Positions 1-9,001 of a stretch of DNA of 64,000 nt are shown one piece after another. Source of the stretch: Planctomycetota bacterium (lineage in GTDB: Bacteria > Planctomycetota > UBA8108 > UBA1146); contig JAAZXB010000002.1 of the NCBI GenBank assembly GCA_014240375.1, forward strand, positions 163,313-227,312, read 5' to 3'. The translations under genes and the position numbers were made by a program. How positions within the stretch are numbered: position 1 is the first letter of the stretch; each line of letters starts with the position of its first letter. Under the pieces are notes generated by a model that was not told the origin of the DNA, did not search any database, and saw nothing but the letters and a program-made list of their open reading frames with translations.

Positions 1-1
1 C

Positions 2-37
2 AAGGTGGGCCCGCTCCCCGAGGGGGAAGATGCATGA
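2..37 (+). CDS. Possible 3' end of an upstream gene
   Basis: One frame is open from the first bases and reads K-V-G-P-L-P-E-G-E-D-A before a TGA at 35-37. It lies upstream of and in the same direction as the sugar-acid genes, so it could be the tail of another gene of that operon, for example a dehydratase or transporter, but eleven residues are not enough to assign a family. The call rests only on the open frame and position. Confidence 0.25.
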   Translation, partial: KVGPLPEGEDA

Positions 38-78
38 TATCCTCCTCGCTTCGAAGAATCGTGGAGAAGGGAGACAAG

Positions 79-858
79 ATGGCACTCGAGGGTCGCCTGA
101 CCGACAAGATTGCGGTCATCACAGGAGCAGGATCTGGTATCGGACTCGCCATTGCGGGCCGATTTGCGGAACAGGGTGCTCGGATCGCCCTGCTCGACAT
201 CGATGCCGAGAGCCTGGAAGCCGCACGGCAGCACTTCTCCAGTGCCGGGATCGTCGTCGAGACGATGGTCTGTGATGTAGCGCAGAAAGACTCGGTGGCT
301 GAGGCATTTCGAAGGGTCGATGACACCCTCGGCAGCACGCAGATTCTCGTCAACAACGCCGGCATTGCCCATGTTGGAAATGTCCTCAACACCGAAGAGG
401 AAGACCTGGATCGGCTCTATGCGGTCAACATCAAAGGTGTCGCATTCTGTGCTCGAGAAGCGGTTTCCCGCATGCTCGAGAGATCGGGGGGAGTGATTCT
501 CAATCTCGCCTCCATCGCCAGTCACATCGGGCTGGAGGATCGTTTCGCCTACTCGATGACCAAGGGAGCGGTGTTCACCATGACTCGCTCCATCGCGACC
601 GACTACATGAAGCAAGGAATCCGCTGCAATTGCGTGGCACCTGCAAGGGTGCACACTCCCTTTGTCGACGGATTCATCCAGGACAACTATCCCGGCCAGG
701 AAAAAGAAAAGTTCGAGGAGTTGTCTCAGTACCAACCGATGGGCCGTATGGCCCGACCAGAGGAGGTCGCGGATCTCGCGCTCTTTCTCTGCAGTGATGA
801 ATCCGCCTTCATCACGGGGCATTCGTTTCCCGTCGATGGCGGCGTGATGGTGATCTAG
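79..858 (+). CDS. SDR oxidoreductase, probable 2-keto-3-deoxy-L-fuconate dehydrogenase
   Basis: Classical short-chain dehydrogenase of 259 aa, expected to oxidise a hydroxy-acid substrate with NAD(P) in the cytoplasm. Seen directly: cofactor loop TGAGSGIG at about residues 15-22, NNAG near residue 92, catalytic Ser near 145 and YSMTK near 158. The segment ARVHTPFVDGF and the FLCSDE..FITG end are features I associate with the 2-keto-3-deoxy-L-fuconate dehydrogenase branch, which makes the 2,4-diketo acid used by the next enzyme. The ATG at 79 is chosen over the ATG at 34 because GGAG precedes it at normal spacing and the family starts a few residues before the nucleotide-binding strand. It is followed after 8 bases by the FAH gene, so the two are probably cotranscribed. 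Substrate is inferred from context. Confidence 0.85.
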   Translation: MALEGRLTDKIAVITGAGSGIGLAIAGRFAEQGARIALLDIDAESLEAARQHFSSAGIVVETMVCDVAQKDSVAEAFRRVDDTLGSTQILVNNAGIAHVGNVLNTEEEDLDRLYAVNIKGVAFCAREAVSRMLERSGGVILNLASIASHIGLEDRFAYSMTKGAVFTMTRSIATDYMKQGIRCNCVAPARVHTPFVDGFIQDNYPGQEKEKFEELSQYQPMGRMARPEEVADLALFLCSDESAFITGHSFPVDGGVMVI

Positions 859-866
859 GAGGATCG

Positions 867-1724
867 ATGAAACTGTTTAGATTTGGAAAACCTGGCGATG
901 AAACTCCTGGAGCAGTACTCCCGGATGGCACTCGGATCGACTGCTCCGCCTTTGGCGAGGACTGGAATGAGCAGTTCTTCGGCTCGGGTGGATTGTCACG
1001 ACTCGCCTCCTGGATCGAACGGGATGGCCCCACTGCTCCCCGAGTGGCGGATGATGTTCGGCTGGGCGCACCCATCTGCCGCCCCAGCAAGATCGTCTGT
1101 ATCGGTCTCAACTACCGCGATCACGCCGCAGAGACGGGAGCAGAACTGCCGGCAGAACCGGTGATCTTCTTCAAGTCCACCACTGCCATCGTCGGACCCG
1201 ATGACGATGTCATTCTCCCTCCCGAGAGCAAAAAATCGGACTGGGAAGTGGAGCTGGCCGTGGTGGTGGGTGCCACCCTCAGCCATGCAGACCGCCACAC
1301 AGCGGCCAACAGCATCGCCGGATACTGCCTTCACAATGATCTCTCGGAGCGGGAGTTCCAGCTGGAGAGGTGTGGTCAGTGGGTCAAGGGCAAGTCGTGC
1401 AACACCTTCGCACCTCTCGGCCCCGAACTGGTCACTCCAGATGAACTGCCCGACCCGCTACACCTCGACATGGGACTGAAGGTCAATGGCGAGCCATTAC
1501 AAAAATCCAACACCAGAGAACTCCACTTCGATGTAGCGGCGATCCTCTCGAGCGTCAGTCAGTACATGACCCTACTCCCCGGGGATGTGATCTCTACCGG
1601 TACACCTGCAGGAGTGGGGCTGGGTCTCGACCCTCCTCGGTTCCTCAAGGCCGGAGATGTGATGGAGCTCTTCATCGAAGGGCTGGGAACTCAGCGCCAG
1701 GAGGTGCGCGCTTTCGGCCAGTGA
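867..1724 (+). CDS. Fumarylacetoacetate hydrolase family protein, probable 2,4-diketo-3-deoxy-L-fuconate hydrolase
   Basis: 285-aa FAH-fold hydrolase. Family landmarks are visible: KIVCIGLNYRDHA near residue 75, a metal-site acidic cluster around DWEVELAVVVG, LHNDLSERE..., the KS.NTFAPLGP loop and the ISTGTPAGVG motif near residue 245. In the L-fucose non-phosphorylating pathway this enzyme cleaves 2,4-diketo-3-deoxy-L-fuconate to pyruvate and L-lactate. The start has AGGAGG just upstream (GGAGGATCG before ATG). It lies 8 bases after the SDR gene and converges on the mutarotase gene. Related FAH proteins act on other 3-deoxy-2-keto acids, so the substrate is inferred from its neighbours; the family call itself is firm. 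Confidence 0.85.
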   Translation: MKLFRFGKPGDETPGAVLPDGTRIDCSAFGEDWNEQFFGSGGLSRLASWIERDGPTAPRVADDVRLGAPICRPSKIVCIGLNYRDHAAETGAELPAEPVIFFKSTTAIVGPDDDVILPPESKKSDWEVELAVVVGATLSHADRHTAANSIAGYCLHNDLSEREFQLERCGQWVKGKSCNTFAPLGPELVTPDELPDPLHLDMGLKVNGEPLQKSNTRELHFDVAAILSSVSQYMTLLPGDVISTGTPAGVGLGLDPPRFLKAGDVMELFIEGLGTQRQEVRAFGQ

Positions 1725-1862
1725 TGGTGGACGAGAAGTGGCGTGACGCTCATCCGAGAGCAGGCGAATGCTGGCAAGATCAACGGCATCCTGTCTCCAG
1801 GAGATGGCCACCTCTTTCCTGGAGAACGGAGTCGGAACCACGGTGAGTCGGAATCACCGTGA

Positions 1863-2192
1863 TCAATCCTGGTGAAAAACTTCCTCGAGGGTCAGCCACC
1901 ACTCGTCGGGGGGGCGGCCATCCCTGGGCTTCTGCAGCGGCTCCATGATGTCCCACCATTCCCTCATACGAGGAGCCTCTGCGAGACATTTCATCCTCGC
2001 CTGGAACTCATCGTCGGGAGCGTGGTATTCGAAGTAACCAAAGAGCTGGTCACCATCGATAAAGATCGAGTAATTGCGAATCCCCGCCGCTCGGATCGCC
2101 GATTCGATCTCGGGCCAGATCTTCTGATGAAAGCTACGGTATCTCTCGACCCCGGATGGATCGATGCCGATCACCTGACCAAAGCGTCGCAT
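1863..2192 (-). CDS. L-rhamnose/L-fucose mutarotase family (RhaM-like)
   Basis: 109-aa small alpha/beta-barrel protein of the RhaM family, which interconverts alpha and beta anomers of 6-deoxy-hexoses. Visible family features: the N-terminal RFGQVIGIDP strand, YRSFHQKIWPEI, NYSIFIDGDQLFGYFEY in the middle and the REWWDIMEPLQ segment near the C-terminus, with the conserved His, Tyr and paired Trp residues. The length is typical. It is convergent with the SDR-FAH pair and just downstream, on the same strand, of the long M4 peptidase gene (10-base gap), so it may be read through from that gene. Because its closest metabolic neighbours are fucose-type, fucose is at least as likely a substrate as rhamnose. 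Confidence 0.85.
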   Translation of the reverse strand: MRRFGQVIGIDPSGVERYRSFHQKIWPEIESAIRAAGIRNYSIFIDGDQLFGYFEYHAPDDEFQARMKCLAEAPRMREWWDIMEPLQKPRDGRPPDEWWLTLEEVFHQD

Positions 2193-2201
2193 CTGCCCCC
2201 A

Positions 2202-5200
2202 TCAATTACAGGAGTTGTACTGAGCACAATCCAGTGCGGTTCCTGCCGGATCGGGTCCACACGCCCCGCCGAAGGGTGCCGGCGGTGGAGGACCTCCCGA
2301 GAAGAGATACGAGAGCAGGTAAACCCCGTCAGCGATGTTGGAAAGTTCATCATCGTTGGTATCCGAGGCATCCATGCAGTTGATCGCTCCACCGAGGAAC
2401 AGCGCATCGAGAACCGTGATCGCATCCGCCAGATTGATCAGTGAATCGTCATTGACATCGGAGCGCACGAAACCACCCACCCCTGGGATGAGGGTGATGG
2501 TGCCATCCATCCCGACGGCACCGAGCGCAGCGGAGTTCACGACCACCACTACCTGAACCGGTGGAACTCCAAGGTTGCTCGAGATCGACAAGGTGGTCAG
2601 CACATCTGTCGACGCTCCAGCGAGAGTTCCAGGAACGGTGTCGTAGCTGGCGATCGCCAGTTCGATGGCTGTTGCGAACTGGATGGTGCCAAGTCCCAGG
2701 AAACTGTAAACACAGCCCATCGTGAACCCATCGGTGAACAGATTCACATCGATGAAGTCTGGCCCGGTAGCGCCATTGAGCTGGTCGATCACTGGCCCAC
2801 CCGCCGCTGCCACCACCGTCAAGATCGAAGGATCATGCGCCGCACCGAAGGAGAAGCCCTGGGTCTCATTGGGGTATCCGGCATTCCCCGGATCTTCTTC
2901 GAGGGTGAAGGAAGCATCAAAACTGGCCACCCCTGTCGACTGCGAGAAGCCCACCGCCTGGTCGACGGCGCTGAGGATGAAGCCCGAAGGTGTCAGGGTC
3001 ACGATCGCTCCGGTCGGAATCACACCCACTGCAGTCCCGGAATCGGTCGAGATGACCGCCTCCACCGGCGGGGATCCCAGCGATTCGGAGAAATCGAGTG
3101 GAGAGATCACCGTACCTGAAGTGGTATTGAAGACTCCCGGTAACGATTCGTAGTGGACCGAAGCCAGATCGGTATCGCTGATCATCTGAATCGTCTCGGC
3201 AAAGGTGAAGCTGTAAACACAGCCCACCGTGATGCCAGCGGGGTAGTTGGCCGAGTCGAAGAATTGCGGACCGGCTCCGCCATCGAGCAGGGCTACCGGT
3301 CCAGCCGGTGCCGCATCGACTGCGGCGAACAGATCAGGATTGTGTGCCAGACCGAAAGAGAAGCCGGCAGTATTGGTCGGGTACCCCGGGTGATCGGTAA
3401 ACTCGCGCCCGGTGATGGTCGTTTCGAACTGAACTCCGGCAGCGCTGTAACCGGCGCTGACATTCTGAGCCACCAGGCTGAACCCGGCAGTCTGACTGAC
3501 CGTCACGATGCAAGTCACCTCGGGGGCTTGCTGGCTGCCTCCACAGACTCCAGTCACTCCGTAGATATGATCACCGAGGGCGGCGGATCCATCGGTGAAC
3601 CCGGTTGCAGAGCCGGCCAGGGTCTGGATCAGCAGTCCATCTCTACGCACCGCGATCTCGCTGTAAGTCTCTCCATTGACCCATGAGAGGTTCACATTGG
3701 AACCGCTTCCCTGGCCACAACTCAGTGAGCCTACCGCATCACAGACGCAATCGGGGTCTCCGATACAATCGGGATCCTCGCAGTCGGTCAGCCCATCCAG
3801 GTCGTCATCGACTCCATTGGAGCAGTTCTCGGGAGGGGGCGGAGCAGTGGCAGACTCGATCTCCAGTATCCCTGTTCCGCTGGCGGTTTGATTCCACCCA
3901 CCCACTCGTATGAGATACAGAACTCCGCTGGTCATCGACATCTGGACCAGGCTACTGAATCCTGGGCAACCGGGGCCATCCCCGTTACAGGCGACCTGGG
4001 TCAGGGCTCCGCAATCGCCCTGATAGATGACGATGTCAGAATCGAAGTCGATGGTGCCACAGGTGGAAATTGTGTAATCGCCACTCAGGTCCGGAGTGAA
4101 CTCAAACCAGACATCACTGGTCATCTCGCCGAGAAAACTGCCGGGACAACTGTTGGAGTCGTAAGGGTCAGCACTCTGGGTCGCAGTGGTGGTATCGAGC
4201 GTGTTCGATCCGAAAACGGCGACCGCAGCGGAGACACATTCATCTCCCGGAGCCACCGGTACGCAAGCGGGATCGGTGACACAATCGAGATCCTCGCAAT
4301 CGACCAGACCATCGCCATCATCATCGACACCGTTACTGCAGTTCTCGACCGGTCCCGACGGGGTGAGATCGAGCAGCAATGCGCCGGGTCCCGGATCTCC
4401 ATTGCCCGGATGCGGGGTGCCCCAGGCACCGACACGGAACCAGTAGGTCTCCCCAGCTGTGACGCTAGCGGTCAATTCCGACCAGTACTGCTGACACGCG
4501 GTCGAAGGGTTCTGACTCACATCTCCATTACAGGCGACCAGGATCAGCGAGTTACAAGACCCCGCGTACATCACCAGGTCGGAGTCAAAACTGCCCGGCT
4601 GACAGGTCGAAACGAACAAGTTTCCTGACTGGTCCGGAGTGTAGGTGAACCAGATATCTCCGATCATCGACCCGAGACCATCGCCGCACAAAGCCGGAGT
4701 GGGAATCGGATCGGTTCCTGTGGTCGCACCGGTGCTGTCGAAGGGATTCTCACCCAGCACCGCCGCTTCAGCAGAGACGCACTCGTCCCCCGCAGGAGGA
4801 GGAACACAGGCGGGTGCCGCGGCGCAATCGGGATCCTCGCAATCGATCCACCCGTCGCCATCGTCATCGACGCCGTTGGTGCAGTTCTCCACCGCTCCTC
4901 CGCCGCCGCCAACAAACCCGACATCCAGTTGCCCGGTGCCGGTGGTTCCGTCACTCCAGGAGGCGACACGGATCTGGTAGGTCAATCCACCACTGACCGG
5001 AATGTTTTCGATGAGGGATGTAAATGTGGAACAGCCCCCGGTATCTCCGTTGCAGGCGATCTGGGTCAAGGACCCACAATTCCCGCTGTAAACCAGTACA
5101 TCGGTATCCCAGTTGGCGATGTCACAGGTACTGACCGTGAGCAATCCATCTTCAGGTGGCACGTAGGAGTACCAGATGTCATTCCCGACATCCCCGAGGA

Positions 5201-6977
5201 AGGTACCGCTACATTGGCTCGCATCCGCGGCCGGCCCACCGGTGGTGGCGTTGTTGCTATCGATACTGTTGAGACCCACAAATACCGGCACCGAACCGGC
5301 GCAGTCATCATTGGCGGGAGGAGGTCCCGGAGGAGCCTGTCCGCAGACCAGTTCCGACATCCCCACGGCCGTCATCGCAGCCGCGACTTGATCGGCATCC
5401 GATTGCGTGAAGGTCGCACCGGCCGCGCCGGTGCGGGGATCATTGGGGGCACTTCCCACCAGGTCGGCGGCGGCCTGATTCATCAGCGTATCCGCCACCG
5501 GGAAGGTGGTTCCCGATGTCATGTATACGGTCAAGGCTCGGAAGTACACGGCGATCGCCTTGGTCATGCCAATCGCCGAAACGGTCTGACCATTGTAGGT
5601 CTTTCCATCGACGAGCATGGCGAAGGAGTGGTTGAACACTCCACTGCCGATGTGGACTCCGCCATTGTCAAAGGGACCACAAGCGTTCTGATTGTAGAGC
5701 GGGTCGGTGGTACTGGGAGGATCATTGAAGCACTCGGGGAACCACATGTCTCGAATCGGTCCCAGGCTGGTCTGTTCACCCATCATCCAGCGGGTAGATC
5801 CATCGTTGCAAGAGGTTCTCGGGTTGTTGGGAGTATCCATTCCGCCGCCGGTGGTTCCTCCGGGCCATGGAGTGCCGCCGGGGGGGCCCACTTCCGATGT
5901 GTTGCCGTTCCACAGATCGATCGCCTCCCCGAAGATATCGGAATAGGATTCGTTCAACTGGCCCGACTGGTTCTGATAGATCAAGCCTGCCGAGAACTGG
6001 GTGAGCCCGTGGGCAAATTCGTGTGCGATCACATCATCCGTGGCCAGACCGTTGCACAGTGCGATCTGATTCCCGTTCCAGATGGCATTGGGGCAGATTC
6101 CATCGTTCCAGTGCACGGTGGCGGTCAACGTCGAGCCGTTTCCGTTGAGAGAATCGCGGCCGAGTCCATCGAACAGCAGTCGATAGAAGTCTCCTGCGGT
6201 GTCGTATCCCTCATCGATGTCGGTGTCGCCGCTGGCCGAAGAACCTTCCGAGCGAGCCAGGCTTCCCGGCAAGGTGCCTCCCCCGCCGTCATAGATCTCC
6301 CGGAACATTGCACTGTGGACCGCCGGCCAGTGATCGAGTAGCTCGCCACTACTGGCGGCAATCAGCACATGCTCGGCGAGCATCTCAGGCCCCTCAACAA
6401 CCAGGTGATGAGCCAGTACCGGTCGAGGCAGGGGAGCATCTCCCCACCAGCCAGGATTCACCACGGCCAGCTGGGGCTCTTCTGTCTGCACCAAAAATTG
6501 CTGCTCGAGTAACGACCCGGCGATCATCAACGCCTCTTCCGAGGTCAAGACCGGCGTCACTGACAACTTCTTGGGTAAGCGAAAGAAATCACCGTTGATG
6601 GAGAGCGGAGTTCCATCCGCTTGCAGGTGAACCTTGATCACAGCGGTGAAGACATCCACTCCCAGATGAACCTGCTGAAAGGTGTGGTGAATCATCCCAA
6701 GAGAGCATCGCTCGGTCTTGATGATCTTCAACTGTTGCTCGGGATGCTGGATCCCGAAGCGAGCGCCGTGATAGCGTAATACCTGGTATGGATCTTTCAG
6801 GTTCGGGGCGACGCCCTCTGGAAACGGCAATGGTTGGCCGTCGACTCCTGAAATCATGTGAACTCTACTCCCCGGGGTCGCGTTCTCGACCACTCCCTGG
6901 AGCCACGACTGACCCGATCCAGTCGTTGGAATCATGCACTGAATCAGCAGAACGCACACAGCGATCATGGCTCGCAT
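2202..6977 (-). CDS. Very large secreted thermolysin-type (M4) metallopeptidase with repeat domains and C-terminal dockerin-like module
   Basis: 1,591-aa exported protease. In order: signal peptide (about 1-24, hydrophobic IAVCVLLIQC), an FTP/PepSY-type propeptide region (about 40-190), and the M4 catalytic domain with HEFAH near residues 316-320 and NESYSDIFGE some 20 residues later, supplying two His and a Glu zinc ligand. Three ~150-aa beta-rich modules follow, each beginning near DDC/DEC and containing DIWF/Y and WSDG/GAW segments, separated by calcium-binding ENC.NGVDDD.DG..DC stretches. Then come an Fn3-like unit, two ~165-aa cohesin-like repeats (GFSFG.AH...) and a C-terminal pair of dockerin-like EF-hand repeats with a Cys-containing tail. 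The ATG at 6977 is preferred to 7013 because it has an AGAAAGGTG ribosome site and starts the signal peptide. Extracellular protein degradation is inferred. Confidence 0.88.
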   Translation of the reverse strand: MRAMIAVCVLLIQCMIPTTGSGQSWLQGVVENATPGSRVHMISGVDGQPLPFPEGVAPNLKDPYQVLRYHGARFGIQHPEQQLKIIKTERCSLGMIHHTFQQVHLGVDVFTAVIKVHLQADGTPLSINGDFFRLPKKLSVTPVLTSEEALMIAGSLLEQQFLVQTEEPQLAVVNPGWWGDAPLPRPVLAHHLVVEGPEMLAEHVLIAASSGELLDHWPAVHSAMFREIYDGGGGTLPGSLARSEGSSASGDTDIDEGYDTAGDFYRLLFDGLGRDSLNGNGSTLTATVHWNDGICPNAIWNGNQIALCNGLATDDVIAHEFAHGLTQFSAGLIYQNQSGQLNESYSDIFGEAIDLWNGNTSEVGPPGGTPWPGGTTGGGMDTPNNPRTSCNDGSTRWMMGEQTSLGPIRDMWFPECFNDPPSTTDPLYNQNACGPFDNGGVHIGSGVFNHSFAMLVDGKTYNGQTVSAIGMTKAIAVYFRALTVYMTSGTTFPVADTLMNQAAADLVGSAPNDPRTGAAGATFTQSDADQVAAAMTAVGMSELVCGQAPPGPPPANDDCAGSVPVFVGLNSIDSNNATTGGPAADASQCSGTFLGDVGNDIWYSYVPPEDGLLTVSTCDIANWDTDVLVYSGNCGSLTQIACNGDTGGCSTFTSLIENIPVSGGLTYQIRVASWSDGTTGTGQLDVGFVGGGGGAVENCTNGVDDDGDGWIDCEDPDCAAAPACVPPPAGDECVSAEAAVLGENPFDSTGATTGTDPIPTPALCGDGLGSMIGDIWFTYTPDQSGNLFVSTCQPGSFDSDLVMYAGSCNSLILVACNGDVSQNPSTACQQYWSELTASVTAGETYWFRVGAWGTPHPGNGDPGPGALLLDLTPSGPVENCSNGVDDDGDGLVDCEDLDCVTDPACVPVAPGDECVSAAVAVFGSNTLDTTTATQSADPYDSNSCPGSFLGEMTSDVWFEFTPDLSGDYTISTCGTIDFDSDIVIYQGDCGALTQVACNGDGPGCPGFSSLVQMSMTSGVLYLIRVGGWNQTASGTGILEIESATAPPPPENCSNGVDDDLDGLTDCEDPDCIGDPDCVCDAVGSLSCGQGSGSNVNLSWVNGETYSEIAVRRDGLLIQTLAGSATGFTDGSAALGDHIYGVTGVCGGSQQAPEVTCIVTVSQTAGFSLVAQNVSAGYSAAGVQFETTITGREFTDHPGYPTNTAGFSFGLAHNPDLFAAVDAAPAGPVALLDGGAGPQFFDSANYPAGITVGCVYSFTFAETIQMISDTDLASVHYESLPGVFNTTSGTVISPLDFSESLGSPPVEAVISTDSGTAVGVIPTGAIVTLTPSGFILSAVDQAVGFSQSTGVASFDASFTLEEDPGNAGYPNETQGFSFGAAHDPSILTVVAAAGGPVIDQLNGATGPDFIDVNLFTDGFTMGCVYSFLGLGTIQFATAIELAIASYDTVPGTLAGASTDVLTTLSISSNLGVPPVQVVVVVNSAALGAVGMDGTITLIPGVGGFVRSDVNDDSLINLADAITVLDALFLGGAINCMDASDTNDDELSNIADGVYLLSYLFSGGPPPPAPFGGACGPDPAGTALDCAQYNSCN

Positions 6978-7263
6978 GGATGCACCTTTCTCATTGGAAT
7001 TCACGAATAACAATCTTGGTTGGATTCAGAGCCCAAAAACAACAATCCCGTCCAGCCAGACCAGAACTCATCGCCCATCTCCACCTCCTTCGATGGTAGC
7101 CACCGCAACTCTCGATGGCAACTCTCGATGGCAACGAGCGGATCCCCACTCAGATCGGCTCCTGGTCGTCCCGCTCCGGCTCATCCGGCAATCGATACCG
7201 GAATTCCACCATTTCCGGAGAACCTCAGCCGCCGTCGAGTGGTGCCGCGGGAGACCGACAAAA
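6978..7263. other. Intergenic region upstream of the M4 peptidase gene
   Basis: Leader and presumed promoter region for the M4 gene (leftward) and distal flank of the terminator of the next gene. No convincing coding frame was seen; the rightward open frames here have shadow-like composition. A 13-base direct duplication containing CTCGATGG occurs near 7102-7127. No clear operator was recognised. Confidence 0.4.
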
Positions 7264-7303
7264 ATCCAGGGCCGCGAGTCTCGCTGGACTCGCGGCCCTG
7301 GAT
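7260..7303 (-). terminator. Strong rho-independent terminator hairpin
   Basis: A perfect 17-bp inverted repeat: the left arm 7264-7280 (ATCCAGGGCCGCGAGTC) is matched exactly by 7287-7303, with a 6-base loop. On the minus strand the stem is followed by TTTTTG (plus-strand A run 7260-7264), so it terminates the leftward repeat-protein gene ending at 7343. Confidence 0.85.
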
Positions 7304-7342
7304 CGATGAAATAGGGTCCATCTACCGGTCAACCCAACCCCC

Positions 7343-8719
7343 TCAGGAGCAGGAGTCGTACACCTCACACCCGAGCGCACCGGGGGTCGGATCGGGAGCG
7401 CAACTACCGGTTCCAGGAGGCATCGGGCCGCCATTGAACAAGGCCGCCAGCATGTGCACGGCATCGGCAATGTTCCCCTGGTTATCGTCATTACTATCGC
7501 AAGCGTTGGCGCAACCGATGGCTCCACCCAGAAAAAGGCCATCGAGCAGGGTGATCGCATCTCCGATGTTGAAGCTGGAATCGTCGTTGCAATCTCCACG
7601 ATTGAATCCACCGATCGCCGTGAGCAATACGCTGCCCGCTTGACCGGTCATGTCGATCGATTGCCCATCCACCACCATCACCATGGTGACTGCTGTCGGC
7701 CCGAGGCCGCTGGTCGGTGTCAACGTGGTCGAGATGCTATCTCCCGGAGGCGTGCCGGCCAGCGGTCCTGGGACCGTGTCATACTGGACCAGCACTGCTT
7801 CTGTCGGTGTGCCGAAGCCGATGAAGGCTCCTCCCTGAAAATCGTAGATGCAACCGACGGTGATTCCACCGCTGAGGATTCCGACATTGAAGAACTCCGG
7901 GCCGGTTCCCCCTTCAAGATTCGCCAACGCTGCGCCATAGTCGACTGCGGTGGCCTCGAGTACAGCGGCGTCATGGGCCACTCCCAGTGAGAATCCCTGG
8001 GTCTCTGCAGCAGTATCGCCCGGCTCCACGTCCTGATCGATCTGCACGGTTCCTGTGAAGGATCCGACCCCTGTGGAGGAACTGAAAGTTGCTGTCTGAT
8101 CGACACAACTCACCTCGAAGGCCATCGGAGGAGCGGCCTGAAAGGTGATCGAAAAGGGCATTCCAGAGGTCGGTGCCGAGGAACCGGCTCCGATCACCAC
8201 GACGGTGGTGGCGGGCGGAGTTCCGAGGTCGCTGGCACTGCTGATGGTGGTGACCACATTTCCGGTCGATCCCGAAAGGGCTCCCGGAATCGTCGCGTAA
8301 TCCACCTCGATCATCGGCAGTGGAGTCGCGAAGGTGATGACCTGGGACTGATCGACGAATGCGTAGATCACTCCGACTGTGAAGCCATCGGTGAACACCT
8401 CACCCTGGATGAAATCCGGTCCTGTGCCGCCATTGAGCGCGGCCAGTGACCCGACAGGAGTCGGGATATAGGGGTTGGATCCCACCACTTCCAGCAAGGT
8501 CGAATCGTGACCGTAGGCCATCGAAAAGCCCTTGGTCTCCTCGAGTGCACCCGTGACCTGCACGATGCTGAAGGTTGCACTGAATGTTGCAGAACCTCCG
8601 CCCGCAGCGACGGTTTGATCCGGGGATGAGATTTCAAAAGTCTGCCCCAACGCCACAGATGCGGTGAAGAGCACAAACATCGAAACAAAAATACAGGGAA
8701 TTAGACCACCATGACGCAT
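7343..8719 (-). CDS. Secreted protein with two cohesin-like ~165-aa repeats and a dockerin-like C-terminus
   Basis: 458-aa exported protein with no recognised enzyme domain. A signal peptide (about 1-25, ending ASVALGQ) is followed by two homologous repeats of about 165 aa. Each has a DQT start, a GFS(M/L)..(G)HD block, a GG.GP.F block, a GGITVG/GFTVG strand, a YDTVPG-type block and a late LG.....VVV strand. The final ~85 residues hold two EF-hand-like loops (GDCNDDSSFNIGDAI and DSNDDNQGNIADAV) and a Cys tail. The same repeats occur in the M4 peptidase. The start at 8719 is chosen because AGGAAGAGGTG precedes it and it begins the signal peptide; the longer frame to 8764 lacks this. The beta-rich repeats resemble cohesins by eye, suggesting a binding or scaffold role, but this is inference. 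Confidence 0.8.
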   Translation of the reverse strand: MRHGGLIPCIFVSMFVLFTASVALGQTFEISSPDQTVAAGGGSATFSATFSIVQVTGALEETKGFSMAYGHDSTLLEVVGSNPYIPTPVGSLAALNGGTGPDFIQGEVFTDGFTVGVIYAFVDQSQVITFATPLPMIEVDYATIPGALSGSTGNVVTTISSASDLGTPPATTVVVIGAGSSAPTSGMPFSITFQAAPPMAFEVSCVDQTATFSSSTGVGSFTGTVQIDQDVEPGDTAAETQGFSLGVAHDAAVLEATAVDYGAALANLEGGTGPEFFNVGILSGGITVGCIYDFQGGAFIGFGTPTEAVLVQYDTVPGPLAGTPPGDSISTTLTPTSGLGPTAVTMVMVVDGQSIDMTGQAGSVLLTAIGGFNRGDCNDDSSFNIGDAITLLDGLFLGGAIGCANACDSNDDNQGNIADAVHMLAALFNGGPMPPGTGSCAPDPTPGALGCEVYDSCS

Positions 8720-9001
8720 TGAAACACCTCTTCCTGACACCTGGATCCAGCACTCAGGCCACAAGACCTCCGGAAGGATACCCTTCCGAATAATCAGGGA
8801 TGATAGTGGTCAGTCCCGAGCGAAATCCGAGCATCCAAACTGTTTATTACAGCGAGCTATGACTTGACTGATAACGAAGAGAGCACCCGAAGGAGTAGCA
8901 CACTCCGCTCCAGTCTAACTCTTAGGATACCGTTGCAATTGGAAACCTCAAGCACGGGCAATCCACTGTTGTGTATCTATCCTGCAACAGCGCACTATTC
9001 A
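8720..9001. other. Intergenic region, AT-richer, presumed promoter for the cohesin-like protein gene
   Basis: Separates the stop of the VKOR-DsbA gene from the start of the leftward repeat-protein gene. It is more AT-rich than the flanking genes, as expected for a promoter region. No confident -35/-10 pair, operator or small gene was identified; the rightward frame starting at 8864 runs antisense into the VKOR gene and looks like a shadow. Confidence 0.35.

Noticed and set aside
4929..6341. Long rightward open frame of 470 codons
   Set aside because: It is antisense to the M4 catalytic domain, whose motifs are intact; composition is typical of a shadow frame in GC-rich DNA.
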